Part shown: positions 1 through 7,560 of the stretch, piece by piece
Numbering within the stretch: the first letter of the stretch is position 1
Layout: the number at the start of each line of letters is the position of its first letter
DNA from: an uncultured Bacteroidales bacterium
GTDB lineage: Bacteria > Bacteroidota > Bacteroidia > Bacteroidales > F082
Direction of reading: 5' to 3'
Assembly: GCA_900317155.1 (NCBI GenBank)
Contig: ONFO01000001.1
Location: 124,001-188,000, forward strand
Length of the DNA: 64,000 nucleotides
Made by a program: the position numbers and the translations under genes
Notes under the pieces: model-generated
The model's input: only the letters and a program-made list of their open reading frames with translations
The model's database searches: none
What the model was told of the DNA's origin: nothing

Positions 1-1
1 A

Positions 2-52
2 ATCCTCACCATCACTGCGCCAGAAGGCTTGATAGACATGTACTTGCAATGA
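2..52 (+). CDS. C-terminal tail of an upstream gene, possibly ribosome maturation factor RimM (partial)
   Basis: The second frame is open from the window edge to a TGA at 50-52 and encodes 16 residues containing the motif APEGLIDMYLQ. From family knowledge, RimM proteins of Bacteroidetes end in a similar PEGL(L/I)DLYL stretch after a beta strand, so RimM is the best guess, but 16 residues cannot prove it. The stop overlaps the ATG of the next gene (ATGA), which supports translational coupling and a real upstream gene. The rest lies outside the window. Confidence 0.5.
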   Translation: MLTITAPEGLIDMYLQ

Positions 53-762
53 CCGACGCGCGTCCATTCCACTTCAAGCATTTCAGCCTCTACCATCACC
101 GTTCGACGATGAAGGTGGGGACCGATGCTATTTTGTTGGGGCGCTGGACCGAAGTCAAGCCGACGGATGTGGTGCTCGACATCGGCACGGGTTGCGGGTT
201 GCTGCCGCTGATGCTTTCCCAAAAGGGTGTAGCACATGTGGATGCCGTCGACATCGATGCGGCTTCAATCGAGGAAGCCACAATCAACTTCGAGGCCTCG
301 CAATGGCACGAGCATCTGAAAGCTTATTGCACTGACATTGTTGGATTCCAATCGGATAGCATGTATGACTTTATCATTTCCAATCCACCGTTTTTTAACC
401 GGTTTTCCAAGTGTGATTCTGAGCGCAAAAGCAGGGCACGGCACAACGATGCAGGCTTGTCTTATGCCACGATTTGCCGCGAAGTCCACCGTCTGATGAA
501 GCCCGAAGGCCGTCTGTCAGTAGTGCTTCCATTCGATGTGATGCAGGAGTTTTTGAAAACAGCAGAAGGTTTTGGGCTCTATTTGCATAGATGCATGACT
601 ATCGTGCCAATAGCGGGTAAGGAGCCTAATCGAGTCAATCTGGAATTGAGATTTGGAAGAAGCGATAATGTTCATGAGGAAACCTTCGTCATCCGCGATG
701 CAGACAAGCGTTTCACTTCACAATACAATGAATTTCTGAAGGATTATTACTTGGGGTTGTGA
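49..762 (+). CDS. trmN6: tRNA1(Val) (adenine(37)-N6)-methyltransferase
   Basis: This 237-residue class I SAM-dependent methyltransferase would methylate N6 of A37 in tRNA1(Val). The SAM-binding motif DIGTGCGLLPLML lies at about residues 44-56, an acidic ribose-binding residue follows in DAVDID, and the catalytic NPPF motif typical of adenine N6-methyltransferases is at about residues 112-115 (NPPFF). Length and motif order fit the YfiC/TrmN6 family. The ATG at 49 overlaps the stop of the preceding gene by 4 nt, so the two are probably one transcript. The main alternative is another N6-adenine methyltransferase of the same fold. Confidence 0.9.
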   Translation: MTDARPFHFKHFSLYHHRSTMKVGTDAILLGRWTEVKPTDVVLDIGTGCGLLPLMLSQKGVAHVDAVDIDAASIEEATINFEASQWHEHLKAYCTDIVGFQSDSMYDFIISNPPFFNRFSKCDSERKSRARHNDAGLSYATICREVHRLMKPEGRLSVVLPFDVMQEFLKTAEGFGLYLHRCMTIVPIAGKEPNRVNLELRFGRSDNVHEETFVIRDADKRFTSQYNEFLKDYYLGL

Positions 763-774
763 ACAATGACCACT

Positions 775-827
775 GACTATGACAATGACCACCTCGACAT
801 AATGTAAAAGCGGTCATAGTCATTGTC
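775..827. terminator. Imperfect inverted repeat between convergent genes
   Basis: The arm at 775-790 pairs with 812-827 at 14 of 16 positions, with a loop of about 21 nt. It lies between the convergent trmN6 and the outer membrane protein gene, so a bidirectional terminator is plausible. The arms are built from short repeats of TGAC units, so the pairing register could shift. There is no strong T-run. Confidence 0.45.
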
Positions 828-845
828 ACAAGTCATATTAGAAAC

Positions 846-1709
846 TCATTGCCCTTTCTTCGAGGCTTCCTTGTTGGCCTTAGCCCTGTGTTCGTTAAAG
901 AGATATACCACCCTCAGCGTGATGCTGTTGTTGTATTGTCTCTGCAATGGAAGCACCCGGTTGTCGTCGGTTTTCAGGATGGTTTCGTTCGCGTCTTTGT
1001 AGAACAGGCGGGTCCTGATGGGTGCCAATGAATATTGATAGCGCAGTTCGGCATGGATGCCTTCCCAGATGCGCACACGCAAGTCGGCACAAATGTTGAA
1101 ATCGTGAGCACGGTAGCTGTCGGAGTTGGAGATGGCCCTTGGAACCAGTTCTTCGATGGCCTCATTTTGAGGATAGCCAGCCTCGTAGAGGAGTTTGGTC
1201 AGCTCGTCAAGATCTTTTGCTTTGCTGATGTCGGGCTTGCCGTCAGCTCCTTCTCTCCAATGGATGTTTCCGTCACCCAATCGAATGGCTGTGGGCTGGT
1301 TGTTGATGTATTCTTGAAGTCCAACGATACGCCCATAGGATACGCCGAGGCCAAGGCTATAACGGTCTTTGTCGGTAAGGTAAATCATGATGGGGATTTC
1401 GGCATAGTTGAGGTTCAGTTTGTAACGACCCGTATAAAGCCCGAGATGCGGGTTGATAGAATCCCCTTTGTAGGCACCTTTTTGGTTGAAAAGCACTTCA
1501 AGTCCGACATCCATCCAGTTGGTTATGGGTATCAAGGCTCCGGCACCGGCATGTACACCAGCCTTGCGGAAACGGTAGCACTCGTCGCCGTCGACTTGGG
1601 TGACGTTGCCGCCAAAAAACACCTCGCCCTTGATAACCTGGGCGTGGATTAAGGCAGGAGCAGCCATTGTGAAGGCCAATAACAAGGTAAGTATTCTGAA
1701 TCTCTTCAT
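846..1709 (-). CDS. PorT-like outer membrane beta-barrel protein
   Basis: The 287-residue protein starts with a signal peptide (MKRFRILTLLLAF, cleavage near ALIHAQ). Alternating hydrophobic and polar strands follow, with phrases such as GVHAGAGALIPI, DVGLEVLFNQKG and LNYAEIPIMIYL that are typical of small 8-10 strand barrels of the Bacteroidetes PorT/OMP_b-brl_2 family. The ATG at 1709 was chosen because it sits directly before the signal peptide; an in-frame start 30 bases earlier would add an unlikely leader. It lies 66 bases downstream of the TolC gene on the same strand and is probably the last gene of the efflux operon. Its function is unknown; a role in envelope integrity or as an accessory porin is only inference. 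Confidence 0.75.
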   Translation of the reverse strand: MKRFRILTLLLAFTMAAPALIHAQVIKGEVFFGGNVTQVDGDECYRFRKAGVHAGAGALIPITNWMDVGLEVLFNQKGAYKGDSINPHLGLYTGRYKLNLNYAEIPIMIYLTDKDRYSLGLGVSYGRIVGLQEYINNQPTAIRLGDGNIHWREGADGKPDISKAKDLDELTKLLYEAGYPQNEAIEELVPRAISNSDSYRAHDFNICADLRVRIWEGIHAELRYQYSLAPIRTRLFYKDANETILKTDDNRVLPLQRQYNNSITLRVVYLFNEHRAKANKEASKKGQ

Positions 1710-1775
1710 CTCAATTGTGTTTGTATGATAAAACTCCATTGGACTCAGTTTATTGTTGTATGCGTGAAAAATCGT

Positions 1776-3119
1776 TTACTGTCCGCTCAAGTCATGGTAT
1801 CTGCGGCAGGCGGTGAGATAGGTGATTTGTCGGTCGGTGATGGCATTTTTGGCCTGCAACAGCAATGCATGGGCCTCAAGCACATCGGTGATGGTGTTCA
1901 TGCCTGCACGATAGTTGAGCTCGGCAAGGCGGTAGTTTTCTTGGGCCATGTCCAAGGCTGCCTTGTCGGATTGCATCAAGGCTTCGGCTTCCACCATTTG
2001 GTTATAGGCTTGTTTCACTTGCAAGCCCATCTTCTCGGTCAGGTCTTTTTGCATCAGCTCCGCTTCTCGGATGGCGATGTTGTGCTCTTTCAGTTTGTGC
2101 GAGGTCTCCCACCACTGTGTCAAGGGAATCGACACCTGCGCCAAGGCGATGGCATTACCTTTGTATTTTCTGACGAGGTTTCCGTAGGAGTATGTCCCTC
2201 CAATGCCAACTTGCGGCAAGGCTTCGCCTAAGGTCAGTTTCTTGCGAAGCTTTTCGGCATCGATCTGAAGCTGGAGCAACTGTTGTTCGGGACGGATGAA
2301 GTTCTCACGCAGTGCGTCGGCATGATTCTTTATCGAAAAGCTGGCAGTGTCGAGCGTCAGGCCATCTTCAGGATAGGTGATGCCGATTTGTTGACAGAGC
2401 AGTTGTGAGGCCAATACGATGCCATTGTTGAGTTGTAGCTGATTGGCTTTCAGTTCGTTTTGTTTCAACGCAAGACGGAGTTTGTCGCTTTTGGTGATGA
2501 GTCCGGCTTTCAAGGCCACATCTACGATATGGTCGAGACTGTCGGTGAGTGCCAAGGCTGATTCCACAGTGTGCACCTTGTCTTGCAAACCCAACACAAG
2601 GTAATAGGTCGATTCGATGTTTTCGAGCATGTCGCGCTCCGAGACTTCGGCTTTCAGTTGGGCTGCTTCTATGCCGACATTGGCCAATCGGTTGCCATTG
2701 AGGATGCGCCCGCCGGCATAAACGGGCATCATGGCGGTGGCATTCACGCCGTGGCCTTTTTCCATCAAGTTGATTTCGGTCGGCAATCCCATGTTAGCCC
2801 CCTCTGGGTCGTTCAACGTAGTGATGAGCGCCGAAAGGAAAGCACCTAGGTCATCGTCTTGGATGTCGTTGATGCCGTATTCGATAATGGGCCTGGCGGC
2901 ATAATAGGCCAGATAGGAAATCGATACCTGCGGGAAGTGTTTCGTGAAAACTTGAGCCTTAACTTCTTGTGCTTTTTGAATTTCCAATTGGTCTGTCAGC
3001 AACTGCGCGTTGTTGGCTTTGGCCAAGGCGAAGCAAGAGTCGAGCGTCAGCACTGGGGTTTGCGCTTTGAGGCCTAAGACGAGCAGGGCAAAGAGTAAGG
3101 ATGTGATATGTTTTTTCAT
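1776..3119 (-). CDS. TolC-family outer membrane efflux channel
   Basis: The 447-residue protein has a signal peptide (MKKHITSLLFALLVLGLKAQ) followed by the two-fold repeated alpha-helical outer membrane efflux protein domains. LTLDSCFALAKANNAQL near residue 25 is the typical N-terminal helix motif, and the C-terminal half repeats it with ENYRLAELNYRAGMNTITDVLEA. It would form the outer membrane channel of the tripartite pump. Its ATG overlaps the stop of the RND pump by 4 nt (ATGA at 3119-3116), so the two are translationally coupled. Length fits the family. Confidence 0.92.
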   Translation of the reverse strand: MKKHITSLLFALLVLGLKAQTPVLTLDSCFALAKANNAQLLTDQLEIQKAQEVKAQVFTKHFPQVSISYLAYYAARPIIEYGINDIQDDDLGAFLSALITTLNDPEGANMGLPTEINLMEKGHGVNATAMMPVYAGGRILNGNRLANVGIEAAQLKAEVSERDMLENIESTYYLVLGLQDKVHTVESALALTDSLDHIVDVALKAGLITKSDKLRLALKQNELKANQLQLNNGIVLASQLLCQQIGITYPEDGLTLDTASFSIKNHADALRENFIRPEQQLLQLQIDAEKLRKKLTLGEALPQVGIGGTYSYGNLVRKYKGNAIALAQVSIPLTQWWETSHKLKEHNIAIREAELMQKDLTEKMGLQVKQAYNQMVEAEALMQSDKAALDMAQENYRLAELNYRAGMNTITDVLEAHALLLQAKNAITDRQITYLTACRRYHDLSGQ

Positions 3120-6100
3120 GACTGTGCGTTGTTTTCTTCGTTCTTGTTCTTTTCCTCGTTGCGCTTGTCGCGTTCGTCAAGGCGGTCAAGGAAGCGTTGG
3201 TTGACTTTCTTCAAACGGTTTTGTTCGCGTTCGCCGGCGTCGAAGGCCAGACAGTAGGCCACGGGCAGCACGGTGACGACCAAGGGGAAGGTGAAAATGG
3301 TGCCGAAGCAAATCACCACGCCCATGGGCTCCCATAGCAGGGTCTTGGCGATGATCATCGGGATGACGCCCAAGGCAGTGGTGGCCGAGGTGAGGAAGAT
3401 GGGCCTCATTCGGCGCAGACCGGCTTCGTAGGCGGCATCGTGCACGGCGATATGCTCTTTTGCCCGCAACTCGCCTGCGTAGTCGTACATGATGATGGCA
3501 TTGCGGACGATGATGCCGATGAGCGAGATGACGCCCAACAAGGCCGTCACCGAGAGGTCGAGGCCGAACAACCAAAGGCCGAACATGGAACCGAAGATGC
3601 AGAGCAGCGAGACGGAAATGGAAAGGAACGAGATGCCGATGCGCTTGTAGTGGATGATGAGAACCACAAACATCACGACCACTGCTGCCATGATGGACAT
3701 GAGCAGCGAGGGCATGGTTTCCTTGGTGGCCGACATGGAACCGCCTTCTTCGACGACGATGTCTTCTGGGATGTTGAGTGTGCTTAAGTATTCGTTGATT
3801 TTCGCATAGTGTTCGAGCTGGCCACAGTCGGGCATCACGTCGGCCATTACCGTGATGCAGCGTCGACCGTTGCGGTGGGTCAGGTTGTCGTGCTGGAAAC
3901 GAGGATGGATGTCGGCCACTTGGCGCAGCGGCACCCAGACGCCAGGCAGCGAGGTGGGCACCAGCATGTCGCCGATTTTCTCGTAGTCGATGTCGTGCAC
4001 CCCTTCCGTATAGATGGTGGTGGGCAGGTTGTAGCCGTTTTCCCACATGGAGACCATCTTGTTGCCCGAAAGGGCCCCCGACAGGTAGACCGAAAGCACG
4101 GCTTGGGTCACACCGAGGCGGGTGGCTTCATCCATGTTCAGGTTCACTTCGACAATCTCTTCTGTGCCGTCATAGTCGGAATGGACGAAAAACAGCTCGG
4201 GGTTTTGCTTCATGTAGGCGATGAGTGAGTCCTTAATGGGCTCGAGGCGGTCATAGTTGTCGCCCATGATGTAGTATTCGACCGGTGCGTTGACCACCTG
4301 ATAGTCCATCTGCCTGAAGCGGATTTGCGCCAATGGGAAGTAGTTCTCGTACTTTTGCGAATACTCTTTCATCATTTCCTTGGTGTCTTTTTCTGATTCG
4401 GTGATGACGATAAACTGCGCGTAAGCTGAGGTGGGCATGGGTTCGGGCGAATAGGTCATGTGGAAACGAGGCGAAGCCATGCCAATGAACGAAGTGACGG
4501 ACTTCACCCGTTTGTCAGCCAGCAAGATTTTCGTCAGTGAGTCAGATACAGTAGCGGTTTCCGTGATGGAACTGCCAGTGGCAAGATGGATTTCGACGGC
4601 AAAGCTGTCGCGTTCGGCCTTGGGAAGCATCTGGACCTTGATTTGGGTAAGGAAAAATAAGCCAATGGCCACCGAAATGACGGATGCGATGATGGTGCTC
4701 CATTTGTGACGGAAACACAAGGTGAGAAGTCGTTTGTAGGACTTTTGGAGCATATCGAAAAACTTCGCTTGGATTTTCTCCAACTTGGAGCGTTTGTTAG
4801 GGTTTGATGGGCCGATAACCCTTGCCGAAAGGTAGGGGATCACCCAGATGGCATAGAGGAAACTACACGATAGCGTGATGAAGATGGCCCAAGGGAACAT
4901 CCCGATGAAATCACCCATGTCTGTGCCTTTCATCAACGACAACATCGGGAAGAACATGAACGAGATGGAACAGGTGGCGATGAGCATGGAGGTCATCAGG
5001 CTCCTGGTGGATACGGCAGCGGAATACCAGCGTGAATGCCCCGAATTGAGCATGTCGGAATAGCCGTCGATGACCACCACAGAGTCGTCCACGATCATAC
5101 CGAGGACGACGATTAGTGCTGCCAAAGTGACGGTGTTCAACTCGATGCCTAATAGGTACATGATGGCCCAAGCGGCAGCGATACATACGGGTACCGAGGT
5201 GGATGAGACCAAGGCCGTCCGCAAGGGGAAGAGGAAGAGCATCACCATGATGACGATGATGATGGCTTCGATGAGGTCTTTCAGGAAAGAACGCACCGAC
5301 TTGTTGACCACCACTGGCTGGTCGGTGATGCGGTGCACTTTGATGTCGGGAGGGGCTGCGGATAGGAAGGTCTCAATCTCTTTGTTGACTTCGTCACCGA
5401 AAGCAACCACATTGTGACCGGGACGCATCTCCATTGAGAAGATGAGGCATTGGTTGCCATTGACCAAACTGTCGGAATATTGAATGTATTGCGAAGCCTC
5501 TTGGTAGCGGCGCTCCAGTCGGGCCACGTCGCGCAGGCGGATGATTTGTCCCGTGACAGGTTCGGAGAACACGATGAGTTCGGAGAGGTCGTAGATGTCG
5601 CTGTAGGGCACGTTCACATGGATGACCGCTGAGCCATCGCTGTTGCTGGCTTCACCGGTGATGGTGCGTAGGCTGTGGGCAGCCAATTCAGCGGTGATCA
5701 TGGCGGGCGACACTGCATATTGTGTCATGCGTGTGGGATCCATGTAGATGGCAATCTCTTCCTTTTGTTCGCCCACAATCTTAATGTTGCCCATGGTCTC
5801 AATGTTGCGCAAGCGTTCCGAGAGGCGGTCGGCGAATTCGCGCAGCTCACGCGGCGAGCGTTGGTCACTCTCGATGGCGAGAAGCAGCGAAGAGGCATTG
5901 CCGAAATCGTCGATGACTGCGGTAGCCAAAACACCTTGCGGCAAGTCGGTTCTTTGGAACAAAATCAGCCCTTGGCGGATGCGCGACCAGGTCATCTTGG
6001 CGTCTTTGGTGTCGTTGACCAGGGTGACGAAGACGAGCAGCATGCCGTCTTTGGATTGTGAATAGGTTTTTTTCTTGTCCACGTCGCTGAAGGTGAACAG

Positions 6101-6322
6101 GTATTGCTCGACGGGTTTCGCCACGCGTTGCTCGATTTCGTCGGCAGTGGCACCTGGATAGATGACGGCCACCACACCAATGCGGATGGTAACATCAGGG
6201 AACTCGTTTTTCTTGAGCTTGGGCAAGGAGATGAAGCCGAATATGACGATGACGGCCATGAAGAAGAACACAAGCGGATAGTTCCGCATTGCCCCCTCGA
6301 TGATGTTTCTTTTCTGAGCCAT
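3116..6322 (-). CDS. RND efflux pump, inner membrane transporter
   Basis: This 1068-residue protein has the full RND layout: TM1 near the N terminus (MRNYPLVFFFMAVIVIFG), a large periplasmic porter loop, TM2-6, a second large loop, and TM8-12. The TM4 proton-relay motif GMIVDDSVVVIDGY carries the paired aspartates seen in AcrB. It would exchange protons for export of a drug or another hydrophobic compound. The start at 6322 (MAQKRNIIEGAMRN) gives the standard cytoplasmic N terminus; the longer frame to 6412 runs through an 8-bp tandem repeat and was rejected. The adaptor lies upstream and TolC overlaps downstream. Residues alone do not identify the substrate. Confidence 0.95.
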   Translation of the reverse strand: MAQKRNIIEGAMRNYPLVFFFMAVIVIFGFISLPKLKKNEFPDVTIRIGVVAVIYPGATADEIEQRVAKPVEQYLFTFSDVDKKKTYSQSKDGMLLVFVTLVNDTKDAKMTWSRIRQGLILFQRTDLPQGVLATAVIDDFGNASSLLLAIESDQRSPRELREFADRLSERLRNIETMGNIKIVGEQKEEIAIYMDPTRMTQYAVSPAMITAELAAHSLRTITGEASNSDGSAVIHVNVPYSDIYDLSELIVFSEPVTGQIIRLRDVARLERRYQEASQYIQYSDSLVNGNQCLIFSMEMRPGHNVVAFGDEVNKEIETFLSAAPPDIKVHRITDQPVVVNKSVRSFLKDLIEAIIIVIMVMLFLFPLRTALVSSTSVPVCIAAAWAIMYLLGIELNTVTLAALIVVLGMIVDDSVVVIDGYSDMLNSGHSRWYSAAVSTRSLMTSMLIATCSISFMFFPMLSLMKGTDMGDFIGMFPWAIFITLSCSFLYAIWVIPYLSARVIGPSNPNKRSKLEKIQAKFFDMLQKSYKRLLTLCFRHKWSTIIASVISVAIGLFFLTQIKVQMLPKAERDSFAVEIHLATGSSITETATVSDSLTKILLADKRVKSVTSFIGMASPRFHMTYSPEPMPTSAYAQFIVITESEKDTKEMMKEYSQKYENYFPLAQIRFRQMDYQVVNAPVEYYIMGDNYDRLEPIKDSLIAYMKQNPELFFVHSDYDGTEEIVEVNLNMDEATRLGVTQAVLSVYLSGALSGNKMVSMWENGYNLPTTIYTEGVHDIDYEKIGDMLVPTSLPGVWVPLRQVADIHPRFQHDNLTHRNGRRCITVMADVMPDCGQLEHYAKINEYLSTLNIPEDIVVEEGGSMSATKETMPSLLMSIMAAVVVMFVVLIIHYKRIGISFLSISVSLLCIFGSMFGLWLFGLDLSVTALLGVISLIGIIVRNAIIMYDYAGELRAKEHIAVHDAAYEAGLRRMRPIFLTSATTALGVIPMIIAKTLLWEPMGVVICFGTIFTFPLVVTVLPVAYCLAFDAGEREQNRLKKVNQRFLDRLDERDKRNEEKNKNEENNAQS

Positions 6323-6375
6323 GGTTTTCGTTTTATTTTTGACTTGAGAGTTCGTGACTTTGTGACGATTCCAGC

Positions 6376-6407
6376 GTCCCGCAGTCCCGTAGTCTCGCAG
6401 TCTCGTG
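6376..6407. repeat. Four tandem 8-bp units
   Basis: Units GTCCCGCA, GTCCCGTA, GTCTCGCA and GTCTCGTG follow each other without spacers. They lie in the 120-bp gap between the adaptor stop and the RND start. On the transcribed strand they read as GAGACTGC-like units. Slippage here would change the length of the leader but not a coding frame if the RND start is 6322. Confidence 0.8.
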
Positions 6408-6442
6408 GTCACATTTTCTTGTTATTATTCATATCCCATTCG

Positions 6443-7462
6443 TTAAAACGAAACCTTGGCTCCGTTGTATAGTTTCTGATAGCCTACGGTGATGATGGTG
6501 TCGCCGCTTTCGAGGCCGCTTTCGACCACCACGCCGTTTTTCACGAAACCACCCACTTTGATATTGCGGCGGTAAGCCTTGCCGTTTTTTACGGTCCAAA
6601 CATCAGCGTCTTCAGGCATGGTCAGCACACAGGAAGATGGAACCACGATGCCCGAAGCCTCCGAAAGGGAGAGCTGGATTTTGACCACCATTCCGGGAAG
6701 AATGTCCTTGTTCTCGACAGGCACGCGAGCCTTCACTGTATAGGTATGGCCCATTGGGTTGGAGACAAAAGATTTGTCGATGATTTCGATGGTCCTGGTC
6801 ATGTTGTCCAAGCCCGGGAAGGTGGCTTCGGCCTTGTCACCGATTTGGATGACGCCAATTTCCTTTTCGGGGACGGAAAACTCGACGACCATCTTGTTCA
6901 TGTCGATGATGTGGCAGAACGGGGCTGAGGGAAGCAGGTTTTCGCCTGTGGTGTGTTCCTCCATACTGATGTAGCCGTCTTGTGGGGCACGTAAAGTGCA
7001 TTCTGATAAGTGCTTGCGAGTGGTAATCTCGGTTTGTCGCGCTTTCTCAAGGTCGGTCTCCATCTGCACCCAGCGCACATCGGGGATGCCGCCTTCGTCG
7101 TGGACTTGTTTCAAGCGGTTGTAGCCGTCTTCGGCTTGGTTGAGTGTGGCAAGAGCCGCGTCGTGTAGACTCTTGGCTGAGGTTTCGTCAACACGTGCAA
7201 TCAACGCGCCTTTCTTGACATGTTGTCCGTTTTTTACGTAAACGCCTGTAAGTGTGCCGCCAAGGGGGAACGAAACGGGCAGTTTCATCTCGCTCTTGAC
7301 AGTGCCAACATAGTTGCGGAAACTGTTGTCGTCGGTCTGCTCGATGATGCTTATCTCGACAGGGATGGTAGGGTCGAAGGACTGCTTCGTGTTTTTCTTC
7401 TCGCCACATCCCGCCAAAAGGAATAGGCCGAGCCATAGACAAATAATTCTTATTCGCATCAT
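6443..7462 (-). CDS. RND efflux periplasmic adaptor lipoprotein (HlyD/AcrA family)
   Basis: The 339-residue membrane fusion protein begins with a lipoprotein signal ending in LFLLAGC (Cys about residue 19). The biotinyl-lipoyl-like half motif GTLTGVYVKNGQHVKKGALIARVD, a helical hairpin rich in Lys and Glu, the second lipoyl half (LRAPQDGYI) and the barrel and membrane-proximal domains follow. It would bridge the RND pump and TolC. Two adjacent ATGs at 7462 and 7459 are both possible starts. It is the first pump gene of the operon, about 100 bases downstream of the C10 peptidase gene. Confidence 0.92.
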   Translation of the reverse strand: MMRIRIICLWLGLFLLAGCGEKKNTKQSFDPTIPVEISIIEQTDDNSFRNYVGTVKSEMKLPVSFPLGGTLTGVYVKNGQHVKKGALIARVDETSAKSLHDAALATLNQAEDGYNRLKQVHDEGGIPDVRWVQMETDLEKARQTEITTRKHLSECTLRAPQDGYISMEEHTTGENLLPSAPFCHIIDMNKMVVEFSVPEKEIGVIQIGDKAEATFPGLDNMTRTIEIIDKSFVSNPMGHTYTVKARVPVENKDILPGMVVKIQLSLSEASGIVVPSSCVLTMPEDADVWTVKNGKAYRRNIKVGGFVKNGVVVESGLESGDTIITVGYQKLYNGAKVSF

Positions 7463-7560
7463 AGGGAAATAGTTTGATGCGCAAAAATAAAGAAATAATA
7501 CATATTGTTCTCCAAAAAAGAGTGCTTTGTTTGAAAAACAATTGGCTAATAACTTCAGTG

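Noticed and set aside
3186-4046. Alternative frame of 286 codons within the RND gene
   Set aside because: The RND frame has all TM helices and motifs; the alternative is His/Arg-rich nonsense.
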